Below, in pieces: positions 7,655-15,460 of a stretch of DNA of 17,821 nt. How positions within the stretch are numbered: the stretch's first letter is position 1; each line of letters opens with the position of its first letter. Source of the stretch: JALHNI01 sp031367405. GTDB taxonomy: Bacteria > Acidobacteriota > Terriglobia > Bryobacterales > Bryobacteraceae. The stretch spans positions 1 to 17,821 of the forward strand of contig JANLPT010000282.1 of the NCBI GenBank assembly GCA_031367405.1, in the 5' to 3' direction. Below the pieces are notes generated by a model. It was not told where the DNA came from, did not search any database, and saw nothing but the letters and a program-made list of their open reading frames with translations. A program made the position numbers and the translations under genes.

Positions 7655-8578
7655 TTACACCATGATCTGGCCCGGCAGGCCGAGGTCTGAAAGGGCTTTG
7701 GCCAATGGCGAGACCACAACGAGGTGGTCCACCGTGGTGCCGGTGATGAGTCCGATCGGATGGCAAGCCGCATCGGCGGTGACGACGAGGCCGCCGGAAT
7801 TGCCGGGCCGCGCGAATTGCGCGTCATCCGCTTGCACCACTAGGCTGCAAGTGAACTCGACATCGTCCAAGTCGCAGGGAAAACCAGCCGCAGCCATCGA
7901 TACGCGGAAGGCACCCACCTTCGTAACCGTCCCGAAGGCGTCAACGCCGTTCACAGACACCTTAACACGCGTCGTGGGCGGAGGGAACGGAGGAGTGTAG
8001 GGATTCGGATTCGGATTCCAACCAGTGGGCCAAGCCGGAATGACGTTCGCGGCGGGATCGAGTAGACAAGCAGCCGCATCCGCCTGACAGCCCCGGGGTT
8101 CGAGTTCGCGGTACACGATCGTCCGGCTGACGCGCTGGTTGCCCAGGAAGACGCCATGAGCTTGGTTGGCCAATGGTAGATGGCGGCCGTTGCAGGCCAA
8201 GACGTGATTCGCCGTGAGGAGCCAGACGCCCTCGGCAGTGCGCACGTAGGCTCCGATCGATCCAAAAGTCCGGCCGGCCGCCGAAACGATCGACAGCGTT
8301 GAACCAATCGCCGCGGCCGGAGCCAAGGCCGGCCCCAAAACCGCGGCCGGGGCCGGCACGACAGAGAAACGGTTCATTTCCGCGCGGTGAATCCGCACGG
8401 GTAGCTTATTCAGCGAATCAAAGGCACCCAGAAAATTCCCGAGATTCGCCCAGCTTGGCGGAACATAGATCGTCAAATCCCAATCGTCCCCGTCCTGCGC
8501 GAGCGAATAGCCCACGCAGTGCGATAGCTTGTCCATCAGGGGACGAATCGTGGACAGCAGTTGCTCGTAATTGCTCAT
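7655..8578 (-). CDS. Trypsin-like serine protease, cytoplasmic
   Basis: A 307-aa protein with the features of a chymotrypsin-fold peptidase in residues ~95-305: His125 in LLTANHVLA, probable Asp167 in QADAAACLLD, and nucleophile Ser261 in RPGNSGGLV, in the right order and spacing. The first ~70 residues form a separate small alpha/beta region (DDWDLTIYVPPSW, LPVRIHRAE). A Pro/Asn-rich loop (residues ~183-203) sits between the Asp and Ser blocks. There is no signal peptide, so it probably acts inside the cell. ATG 8578 is two bases after the upstream stop and has only a weak ribosome site, so it is probably translated by coupling. As the last gene of the CHAT operon, its obvious candidate substrates are the two Cys-tailed paralogues just upstream, which is inference. 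Confidence 0.8.
   Translation of the reverse strand: MSNYEQLLSTIRPLMDKLSHCVGYSLAQDGDDWDLTIYVPPSWANLGNFLGAFDSLNKLPVRIHRAEMNRFSVVPAPAAVLGPALAPAAAIGSTLSIVSAAGRTFGSIGAYVRTAEGVWLLTANHVLACNGRHLPLANQAHGVFLGNQRVSRTIVYRELEPRGCQADAAACLLDPAANVIPAWPTGWNPNPNPYTPPFPPPTTRVKVSVNGVDAFGTVTKVGAFRVSMAAAGFPCDLDDVEFTCSLVVQADDAQFARPGNSGGLVVTADAACHPIGLITGTTVDHLVVVSPLAKALSDLGLPGQIMV
8001..8018. repeat. Three tandem copies of GGATTC inside the protease gene
   Basis: Three perfect 6-base units encode Asn-Pro repeats in the loop between the catalytic Asp and Ser blocks of the protease. The unit is a whole number of codons, so copy-number change by slippage would alter loop length without breaking the frame. Confidence 0.8.
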
Positions 8579-8580
8579 GG

Positions 8581-9474
8581 TCAGGGACCAACTCTGCCGT
8601 TGGCGCCGGAGCAACAGGACTCGCAACCACCACCGAGGGGCTGCGAGCCGGAGAAGCGAGCCGTACGGACAAAATCCACCAGACGATCCACGAGTGCCGG
8701 CCGGACCTTCAGCGGAGTCAGTTCCAGTGCGGAGAGGCCATCAGGCAAGGCCGGTTGTTGCGCGAGGTCGGTGGGGTTCGCCGTCAGCAGGATCGCCGGT
8801 TCACCGAGGAGGCCAGTGGAGAGGTTAAATTCGTCCTGCGAATGGGAGGCGCTGACCGCTTGAGCCGGTGGCGAGTCAATCAGGTGCAGCGTCGCTACTT
8901 TGGCGCTGTTCGGGAATGTCGTGAACGAAGCGTTCTTCCAATAGCTCTCGACGCCGTCCGATGAAGTGAGCTCAATGTGCTCAAAAGCCGTGGTCACTGC
9001 GTACTCGAACACGGTGAGGCCGCAAACCTTGGTGGCCGGGGAGATCAGCTTGGCCGCATTGGAGACGACGGCATCACCCAAGCGCAAGTAATGGATCTTA
9101 CGCGGACGCGGCAGGGTGAGGCTCGCCCAGATGCGCTTGTCGTTGGCGGGTGGCGGCGCCGCCACGAGAATAGTCGGTGTGAGGGTAGGATCGAGTGAAT
9201 TGCCGGCCGCCTTAGGCGACGCATTCACGCCGAACAATTTGGCGCTGAAGCCGCGCGCCAGGTCGGTTTCAAGTAGCCAATTGCCGAGCTGGTATTGGTG
9301 GTCGCCACCGATGTTGAGGGCATAGGCGTGGAACTCGTCGCCGGGGCCCTCAACGAGCGTGACGAGCCCGTGAAAGGCCACGTAAAAGCGGTTGTCCGCC
9401 GGTGGCGTGGGGACGGGAAGGTCGACGAAGAGCGCATTGTTCGCGTCGCGGAGTTGGATGATTGTTTCGGCCAT
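8581..9474 (-). CDS. Cys-tailed paralogue 1, unknown function, 297 aa
   Basis: No known family recognised. It is homologous to the next gene (9533-10411). Shared blocks, in order: FYVAFHGLVTLVE near residue 30, FHAYALNIGGDHQYQLGNW, LETDLARGF, a LTVFEYAV block in the middle, VATLHLID, SHSQDEFNLSTGLLG, and the end GGGCESCCS at about 281-289 followed by eight variable residues. The body looks beta-rich with no signal peptide or membrane span. ATG 9474 is chosen because AAGGAGA precedes it by nine bases. The 40-residue extension to 9594 would overlap the neighbour and is Ala-rich. The conserved tri-Gly/Cys tail on an otherwise diverged pair suggests a functional tag for metal binding, disulfide formation, modification or cleavage. 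It is separated by two bases from the protease gene. Confidence 0.8.
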   Translation of the reverse strand: MAETIIQLRDANNALFVDLPVPTPPADNRFYVAFHGLVTLVEGPGDEFHAYALNIGGDHQYQLGNWLLETDLARGFSAKLFGVNASPKAAGNSLDPTLTPTILVAAPPPANDKRIWASLTLPRPRKIHYLRLGDAVVSNAAKLISPATKVCGLTVFEYAVTTAFEHIELTSSDGVESYWKNASFTTFPNSAKVATLHLIDSPPAQAVSASHSQDEFNLSTGLLGEPAILLTANPTDLAQQPALPDGLSALELTPLKVRPALVDRLVDFVRTARFSGSQPLGGGCESCCSGANGRVGP

Positions 9475-9532
9475 TTGATTATCTCCTTGTAAGGGCTCAG
9501 GAGTAAGGACGCCTAAGCCCGCATAATCCCTT

Positions 9533-10411
9533 TTACGGTTCGACTCCGTCGCCAGCGGAACAGCAGGATTCGCAGCCGCCGCCGCTGATCTCAAACTCGA
9601 TCGCTCGACGGGCCTGTTCGGCTAAAGCATGGAGGATGCTATCGCGGCGGGGCAGAGAAAGCAACTCAGCCCGGCACAGTCCGTCGGGAGGAGGAGGTGC
9701 TAATTGGGCCGTAATATCCGTTCCTACGCTGGCCAGTTTTAGGACCGGCGCTCCCAAAACCTGGGCAGATAGAGAGAACTCCTTCAACGAATGATCGGCG
9801 CTGGTAGCGCGCCGGGGGTTGCTAAATATGTGAAGTGCGGCGACCCGATAGGTGGTGTCTTCCCTGGTAGTCGTGGTGAGCGAGTCGGCTTCCCATTTAT
9901 TGACACTATGTTCACTCGCGAGAAAACTGCCGTAGAAATCATTCTGGTTTGGAAGGTAATAGGCGAAAACGGTAGCGCCGGCGTTAGTCTTGACGTCTGG
10001 ATATTTTAAAGCTTCACTCCCGGATTTCAAATCCAGGGCCCCACGATTCACATAAAACACGTTATCCGGCTGAGGAAACAGGATGCGAGCGTGAATTGAG
10101 TCGTGCTTTTCATCAACACACGTCTTGAGTCCAATCTTTGCGGCTTGAACGGTCGGGCGTTGACTTGCATCTAGGTGACCGCCATGCTTGCCTTTGCGGC
10201 CACTTACAACCAACTTACCGGCGAACCCAGCCGGAATGTCGATTTCCCGTAACCAATCGCCGAACAAGTAGCGATGCTCGTCACCCATCGACAAAATATA
10301 GGCGCGAAATTTCTTAGTCGTGGTATTTTCGACGATTGAGATCAAACCGTGAAAGACGACGTAGAGTATGTTCTTCTCCTGCGGTTCACACTGGATCTTT
10401 TCCTGAGCCAT
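9533..10411 (-). CDS. Cys-tailed paralogue 2, unknown function, 292 aa
   Basis: This is a diverged paralogue of the preceding entry. It keeps LYVVFHGLISIVE near residue 16, FRAYILSMGDEHRYLFGDW, REIDIPAGFAGKL, ATVFAYYLPN, VAALHIF, ADHSLKEFSLSAQVLG and the same terminal SGGGCESCCS followed by seven residues. The middle of the protein differs widely from paralogue 1, and it carries extra cysteines elsewhere (IQCEP, LKTCVDE, GLCRAE). No signal peptide, membrane span or known catalytic motif is seen. AAAGGAAA lies upstream of the ATG. It starts 25 bases after the CHAT gene and ends 58 bases before paralogue 1. A tandem duplication that has diverged but kept its tail suggests two partners of one complex or two alternative substrates (inference). 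Confidence 0.8.
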   Translation of the reverse strand: MAQEKIQCEPQEKNILYVVFHGLISIVENTTTKKFRAYILSMGDEHRYLFGDWLREIDIPAGFAGKLVVSGRKGKHGGHLDASQRPTVQAAKIGLKTCVDEKHDSIHARILFPQPDNVFYVNRGALDLKSGSEALKYPDVKTNAGATVFAYYLPNQNDFYGSFLASEHSVNKWEADSLTTTTREDTTYRVAALHIFSNPRRATSADHSLKEFSLSAQVLGAPVLKLASVGTDITAQLAPPPPDGLCRAELLSLPRRDSILHALAEQARRAIEFEISGGGCESCCSAGDGVEP

Positions 10412-10436
10412 ATCAATAATTTCCTTTCAACACAAA

Positions 10437-13328
10437 TTAAGGCAGCCCAAACAACTGAAAGGCCGCCCAAAAATAGGGGTGCTGCTGCAGCGGATCCCGC
10501 TCTACGGCGAGCGCGGCTTCGCGTAACGCGGCGGCGGGCGCGATACCTTGCTGCAAACGGTCATAAAAGCGCTCCATCATTTGCGCCGTGGCGCGGGAGT
10601 CGACGTTCCAGCGCGAGGCCAAGACCTGGCTGGTCCCGGCGTCCAGAAAGGCTTGCACCAGGCTTTCTACATTTACGGAGCCGCCATCCTCGCCGGCACC
10701 GGAAGAACACGCCGCCAGCGTCGCGAGGCGCAGCGCATGCAGGTCGAGATCGGCGATCTCGGCGGCCGTGATCAACCGGGTGCCCACGCGGGGCTCACCC
10801 GCCAATACCAGGGCGCCATTGCCGCCGTTGGCCACGCCGTGCCCGGCGAAGTGAAAGAGGCGATGGCGCGAGAGCTGCTGCTGGAGTGCTTCCACGCTCG
10901 CGCCCGCTCCCGAGAGGTAGAGATGTTGCGGGAATAGGTGGCGGAGATGTTCCGCTTCGACTAAACCGGCGCTGAGCACGGGGAAGCGTGGACGGTCGCG
11001 TGGGTCGACGGCCGGCTCCGCCACCACCAAGGCCGGTTGCCAGTCCAGTGACGGACGCAGAACCGGCGCTGAGCCCCATCCAATGGTCTGCACGACGGCG
11101 ACCCGCGACAGCAACGCACGGCCCTCCCCGTCACGCAGCGCGCCCCAAGGCAGGACAGCCAGCGGACCGTCCGGATCCACAATCAGGGTGCGGGCTCCGG
11201 CCAAACGCGATTCGAAAGGCGCGATCAGAAGATCGTACAGTTCGCGACCGCTCTCGTTCACCACCGCCAGCGGCGAACCGGGATTGGCGACCAGCGCGGC
11301 AAAGCGTTGCGCCAAGCGGGTGAGGTGCGGTTGCGCAATCCGATGAAGAGCCAGACCTTGGGCGTCGGCCCACCAGACCACCGGCCCCGAGGGCAGCAAT
11401 GCCACAGCCAGCCAGACCTCGCCAGGCGGCGGCGAAAGCCGAATCGGTTGCCCTGGATTGGCCAGCGTGCGGAAGGTCTGCCAAGTGCGCAGCGCCGCCG
11501 TGGCCCCTTCCGTATCGAGCTGCGCTTCGGTCAACAGGCGCCAAGCTGGGCCGATCTCCAGCGCGGTGGCGTGGCGTTGACGCCTGCCACGCAGTGCGCT
11601 CACGATCGCCACGGTCTCCTCCACCAACACGCGATAGTGACGCAACGCTTCCGGGCGATTGCCTTGCTGCCAGAACGCACGGCCCATCATCGGCAGCAAC
11701 ATAATGCGTTTGCCGTGATCCAACTGACGATAAGGGAACTGCGCGCCGTTGGTCACCCGCCGCAAACGAACCAGGGCTTGGTCAGTGCGCCCCGCGGCAA
11801 TATCCGTCGAGGCTGATTCGATTTCGTTGGTGGTTTCGCCGGGCAGTTTGGCGCTCGGATCGAGGCGAAAAAAGTCTGACCGAATGGCGGCCCGAAGCCA
11901 CTGATTCGGGTGGCCCTCCATCACGGCCATCGACTCTCGGAAGAGCAACGCCGCCAGCCGCGAATAGCCGAATGACTCGGCCATCATTCCCAGCGGACTA
12001 TAGAAATTAATGGCGAATGGCGCGGGCAGCACGCTGTGCCAATAGACGGCCAATCCGCGATGCCCCCGCTCCCAGGACTCCACCGGCGCCGTGAAGGCGT
12101 GGAAAGGCTCCACCAAAGCGCTATGGGCGCGGAGTTCAAGATCCAAGAAGCCGCTGCCCTGGATGCGGGCCACCAGGCTCTCGCTCTCGCTCAACATGTC
12201 AATCACCCGCTGGCGGGACTTGCAGGCGGCCGCCTCCTGCTGCGCGCGCAGGTCCACCCAGCGATAGCCGGCGGCCAAGCCGATCTGTCTCGACCCTTCG
12301 GCCAGCGGCCGGCATTCCGCACTGCGCCCGCTACGCCGAAGTGCGTAACTGGCCTGCACTCCCGACACGGCCTTCCCGGCACCATTCCCGGACCGGGCGT
12401 AGAGTATGCCCGCTTCGACGCCCGCTTCGGCTGCGGCGGGATACTCGCCGGACGCGTTCGCCAGCGAGGCGCGACCCAAGGCTTGGTCAGCCACGATGTT
12501 GGTCGGCGCGGCCAAGAGATCGTGCAGCGCAGGGTCTTTCAATTCAGTGCGAAAGTACAACGCCAGCCGGCTCAGTTCGGTGCCGAATTCGGCACGCCGG
12601 GGCAGCCATTCGGAAAGCGCGAGTTGCAAGAGTAGTTCGGCGGAGCCAGGGATGGCCCGCGAGGGCACTCGCTGTGACACCACCTGTGCCACGCGTTCCC
12701 GGCGACCGCTAACCTCAGCTTCCGCCGCTTGGAGACGCTGAAGGTATAGGGCTTTCCGCGATCCCGCTACCCCGGCCACCGCCTTCCTCCAATATTCGAT
12801 GGCGACTTGGGGAGCCGGTAACTGGGCGCTCACTTCCGCCAAATTCGCAAAACCCAGGGCGGGGAATCCGGGCAGTTCCGAGGCTTCAATCAGAGTATTG
12901 GCCGCCGTCGCCCAATCAATAGAACGGTTCTCCGCAGCCGCGCGAAGGCCCAGGCTGACGCCGTAAGCCATTTGAAGGTCGCCAGCGTCCGGGTCCAGCA
13001 AAGTCGCCAGACGCATCAGACGAACCGCTTCGGCGTGTGCGCCTCGAAGGGACGCGAGTCTGCCCCGCAGGTAGAACGAATGGGGGGTCTGCCCGAGGCG
13101 CGCGTCCGCCGATTCAAGTGCTCGGGAGACTTGAGCAAGCGTCGTAGCTTTGGCCGCATCCGTAAGTACTGGCGCGTCGGCGGATTGGCCGGGCCAGTAG
13201 AGCGAGTTCGGTCCGGGAATATCGTTTAAAGCGCCTTCGGCGCGGGCTAGCTGAAAGTGAGGCCAGCGCCACCAGCCGATGACAGCGATCAGGGTGAGAG
13301 CCGGTGCGAGCCACCATTGTTTGCGCAT
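10437..13328 (-). CDS. Membrane-anchored TPR-CHAT (caspase-like) protein
   Basis: This 963-aa protein begins with a signal anchor (MRKQWWLAPALTLIAVIGWW, positive inside), which predicts that the rest faces the periplasm. Residues ~60-600 are Ala/Leu-rich helical repeats of TPR type (SFYLRGRLASLRGAHAEAVRLM, AFWQQGNRPEALRHYRVLVEE). Residues ~690-960 form a CHAT domain, a clan CD cysteine peptidase fold related to caspases, with His830 in FHFAGHG and Cys874 in LAACSSGAGED, plus typical DPDGPLAVLPWGAL, VLASRWNVD and PYFWAAFQLFG blocks. Both catalytic residues are present, so activity is plausible. It starts 7 bases after the anti-sigma-like gene and is followed 25 bases on by the Cys-tailed paralogues. 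TPR-CHAT proteins can be proteases that act on a partner protein, and the sigma/anti-sigma pair suggests such a target here (inference). Confidence 0.92.
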   Translation of the reverse strand: MRKQWWLAPALTLIAVIGWWRWPHFQLARAEGALNDIPGPNSLYWPGQSADAPVLTDAAKATTLAQVSRALESADARLGQTPHSFYLRGRLASLRGAHAEAVRLMRLATLLDPDAGDLQMAYGVSLGLRAAAENRSIDWATAANTLIEASELPGFPALGFANLAEVSAQLPAPQVAIEYWRKAVAGVAGSRKALYLQRLQAAEAEVSGRRERVAQVVSQRVPSRAIPGSAELLLQLALSEWLPRRAEFGTELSRLALYFRTELKDPALHDLLAAPTNIVADQALGRASLANASGEYPAAAEAGVEAGILYARSGNGAGKAVSGVQASYALRRSGRSAECRPLAEGSRQIGLAAGYRWVDLRAQQEAAACKSRQRVIDMLSESESLVARIQGSGFLDLELRAHSALVEPFHAFTAPVESWERGHRGLAVYWHSVLPAPFAINFYSPLGMMAESFGYSRLAALLFRESMAVMEGHPNQWLRAAIRSDFFRLDPSAKLPGETTNEIESASTDIAAGRTDQALVRLRRVTNGAQFPYRQLDHGKRIMLLPMMGRAFWQQGNRPEALRHYRVLVEETVAIVSALRGRRQRHATALEIGPAWRLLTEAQLDTEGATAALRTWQTFRTLANPGQPIRLSPPPGEVWLAVALLPSGPVVWWADAQGLALHRIAQPHLTRLAQRFAALVANPGSPLAVVNESGRELYDLLIAPFESRLAGARTLIVDPDGPLAVLPWGALRDGEGRALLSRVAVVQTIGWGSAPVLRPSLDWQPALVVAEPAVDPRDRPRFPVLSAGLVEAEHLRHLFPQHLYLSGAGASVEALQQQLSRHRLFHFAGHGVANGGNGALVLAGEPRVGTRLITAAEIADLDLHALRLATLAACSSGAGEDGGSVNVESLVQAFLDAGTSQVLASRWNVDSRATAQMMERFYDRLQQGIAPAAALREAALAVERDPLQQHPYFWAAFQLFGLP

Positions 13329-13335
13329 CGGGTAT

Positions 13336-14241
13336 TCAATGAATCACTTTGATGCGCTCGCGAACCTCAGTAGACCAGAGCTGGTCACGTTCCGAGCCTT
13401 CTCGAACATTCAGAAGAGTGCGCCAATCACGAGAGGCTTCTTCAACTTGCCCAAGCTGAGCGTAGGCCAAGCCGCGATTGTAAAGAGCCGCCGGGTCAGT
13501 AGGGCGTTGGGCCAGGACTCGCGAAAACTGCTCCAGTGACCGAGCATAGTCAACGGCGGCACCGCCTTCGGCCCTGGCGGCGTAGGCTACGCCTAACAGA
13601 CCTGCCACGTCGAGGTCGTTGGGTGCCAAATGACTTGCTTCTTCTAGGGTTTTTACCGCCGCATCCAACTTGTGTTCGAGTAACTCGCTCCAAGCCCGCA
13701 GACGCATCATTTCAACGCCACGCTCGCCCGTGGCCCATCGTTTCGCGAGTTCCGCTTGAGCCTCCAAAAGCGCGGCCGGTATGGGCTGATCGGCGCCCCT
13801 CTGGGTTTGGGTACGCCCGTAGTCCGCGTACGGCAATCGCCAATCGAAGGGTCGGGCGGTGGCGGAGGCCTGCGCGAGCAAGCCCGGCACCGGGTCGCGC
13901 CGGCTAGCCAGGTACCAACTTCCGGCGGCGATCATCACGAAGACTGCGGCGGCGATGCTCCACAGGTGCGGCCACGGCAACGTTGATTTAGGGCGGGTAT
14001 TCCGGCCACCCGGCCGGGACGGAGGCTGCTCAAGAACTTGCCCAATCAACTCCCGCTCGGCAGGCGATAGCTCATGTTCCAGGTCGTGAATGGCTTGGCG
14101 TAAAGCCTGGCCGCACGCGTCGCAGTCAGAAACATGTGCCAAACGAACCTGTACCTCGTTGGCCGGCAGCAGGTCCTCGGCGATTTCGGTAAGCTCCCAA
14201 GAAGAAAGGCAGCCGGGTTTCGGAACGGTCGACGTATTCAT
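13336..14241 (-). CDS. Anti-sigma-like transmembrane protein with TPR-like tail
   Basis: A 301-aa single-span protein. Residues ~15-60 hold a zinc-finger anti-sigma type signature, His36-x3-Cys40-x2-Cys43 in AHVSDCDACGQAL, which in known factors binds and holds a sigma factor at the membrane. A membrane span covers about 93-112 (LWSIAAAVFVMIAAGSWYLA). The remainder (~130-301) looks like TPR-type helical pairs (LDAAVKTLEEASHLAPND, DPAALYNRGLAYAQLGQVEEA) and should be periplasmic. Its ATG overlaps the TGA of the upstream sigma gene (ATGA), the standard arrangement for a sigma and its regulator. It should restrain that sigma until released by a signal. The periplasmic tail would lie in the same compartment as the CHAT protein. 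Confidence 0.85.
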   Translation of the reverse strand: MNTSTVPKPGCLSSWELTEIAEDLLPANEVQVRLAHVSDCDACGQALRQAIHDLEHELSPAERELIGQVLEQPPSRPGGRNTRPKSTLPWPHLWSIAAAVFVMIAAGSWYLASRRDPVPGLLAQASATARPFDWRLPYADYGRTQTQRGADQPIPAALLEAQAELAKRWATGERGVEMMRLRAWSELLEHKLDAAVKTLEEASHLAPNDLDVAGLLGVAYAARAEGGAAVDYARSLEQFSRVLAQRPTDPAALYNRGLAYAQLGQVEEASRDWRTLLNVREGSERDQLWSTEVRERIKVIH

Positions 14242-14927
14242 GCCTCTCCCTTAGAAGGACGTGGCAACTCGCCAAAACCCTTTTGTTCCGCCGGGGCCAA
14301 CTCAGCGCGCAAAGTTGCGGTTAAGCGGTAGAGCAGGCTTTCCACTCCCTTCACGGTGAGACTAACGGCCGGTAAAGCTGCAATCTCCTTGGCCGTGAAG
14401 CCTTGACGATAATAGAGCCAGAAAACGTTGCAATCCCGCAAACGTGATTCGGGCGCGCAGGCCGCCACCAATAGCGCGTCGATCCGCTCAAAGAGCATAC
14501 GCCGGTGAAGTACCGTTTCCACAGGTTCCGCGAGGGCCAGATCATGCTGGAGCACATCGAGGGAAACCGCCTTGCGCGCATCTCTGATCGGATTCCGCAG
14601 CGTGCGCAAGTGATCGACGGTCGTGGAATAGGCAACCGCCCGCACCAGCGCGTACACTCCGTTGGGATGGTCCGAGCGCAGGTGGCGCAGGATCTTGCCG
14701 TCGTTCGCGCAGAGTTTGAGATAGATGTCCTGGACGAGATCCTCAACCATGGCACGGTTAGGTCCACTGGAAGTGGATAGGGTGCGAACGACGGTGCTCA
14801 CGATGAGTTCGTGAAAACGCGCGAGAAAACCATCCCAAGCTTCAATTTTCCCAGCTTGAGAGGAAGCCAACAAGGTTTTGAATTCATCCGGCGGCAGACC
14901 ATCAATATAACACCGGCGGCGAGGCAC
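14238..14927 (-). CDS. Sigma-70 family (ECF-like) sigma factor
   Basis: A sigma factor with region 2 at about residues 35-112 of the 229-aa form (FLARFHELIVSTVVR, EDLVQDIYLKL, VYALVRAVAYSTTVDHLR) and region 4 at about 138-208 (HRRMLFERIDALLVAAC, FWLYYRQGFTAKEIAAL, VSLTVKGVESLLYRL as the helix-turn-helix). It heads the CHAT operon and overlaps the anti-sigma-like gene. The start is uncertain. The frame is open to a TTG at 15074, but that extension is antisense to a patatin-like remnant and has no family match. GTG 14927 gives a normal length but lacks a clear ribosome site. A start slightly downstream is also possible. It may drive its own operon, but I could not identify a promoter. Confidence 0.85.
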   Translation of the reverse strand: MPRRRCYIDGLPPDEFKTLLASSQAGKIEAWDGFLARFHELIVSTVVRTLSTSSGPNRAMVEDLVQDIYLKLCANDGKILRHLRSDHPNGVYALVRAVAYSTTVDHLRTLRNPIRDARKAVSLDVLQHDLALAEPVETVLHRRMLFERIDALLVAACAPESRLRDCNVFWLYYRQGFTAKEIAALPAVSLTVKGVESLLYRLTATLRAELAPAEQKGFGELPRPSKGEA

Positions 14928-14974
14928 AGACGGCGGCGGGCCCGGTCTGCGGAAAGAGGCCCAATCGGCACGGT

Positions 14975-15460
14975 CTTGTGTTATTTGTTCTGGCTGAGAA
15001 AAAGCTTCTTGCGAGAGTCGAACGCATCGTGGGCATCTCCGGGCGTAGTATTTTGGCGGGCCACCTTTGCACAAACTGGAAGGGTTACCTTGCTGATTCC
15101 GCTCGCCCCGGATGCGTGAAACAACTCCTGCAGTTCTGCGCCGTGGACTTACGCGGGAGAGTTGTCAGAAGGGCACCGTTTTACTGGCTGATGCGGCAGG
15201 GGTCTCGGTTACCTCTCGTGATGACGATAGCTCGACTCTTTAGGCGAGACGGGTCGAGCGATCTCAATGTCCTGGGTTATTCCGCGCTTACGCAAGAGCT
15301 GATGAAATACTACGATCATCTGTATCAGGGTCAGACGCTGGGCTCGCTTTCTTCATCCGCACCCAAAACGTATTTTGTGTCAACGAGCCTGCGAACCGGC
15401 CAGCCGGCTTACTTTGCACCATGCCATGTCCGGCACCGCGCAAGCTACGGCTATTGTTGA
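14975..15460 (+). pseudogene. Truncated patatin-like phospholipase remnant
   Basis: The plus-strand frame reads LVLFVLAEKKLLARVERIVG, then ISGRSILAGHLCTNW. This matches the patatin nucleophile elbow GxSGxS and its surroundings. It is followed by ELMKYYDHLYQGQTLGSL and PKTYFVSTSLRTGQPAYF, the block that in patatins precedes the active-site loop. The N-terminal glycine-rich oxyanion motif is missing or unreadable, and the frame ends in a stop at 15460 before the catalytic Asp (DG) region. About 160 aa remain of a protein usually well over 250 aa, so it should be inactive. Patatins are lipid acyl hydrolases. The remnant diverges from the sigma-led operon and its left end lies close to the sigma start. 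Confidence 0.6.

Noticed and set aside
8581..10411. Bacterial gasdermin pair activated by the neighbouring protease
   Set aside because: Gene context is suggestive, but the proteins lack the N-terminal Cys and pore-forming features I would expect, and the conserved cysteines are at the far C-terminus. I cannot support it from sequence.
13583..13597. Palindrome GGCGTAGGCTACGCC within the anti-sigma-like gene
   Set aside because: It lies in ordinary coding sequence (VAYAA) and has no second copy. Codon choice explains it.
7655..14927. Possible type III-E CRISPR (Craspase-like) locus because of TPR-CHAT plus sigma factor
   Set aside because: No Cas7-like effector, Cas1/Cas2 or regularly spaced repeat array is present anywhere in the window. 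Only the logic is similar.
14928..15074. 49-residue N-terminal extension of the sigma factor from TTG 15074
   Set aside because: It has no sigma-family character, is Arg/Pro-rich, and most of it is antisense to the patatin-like remnant on the plus strand.
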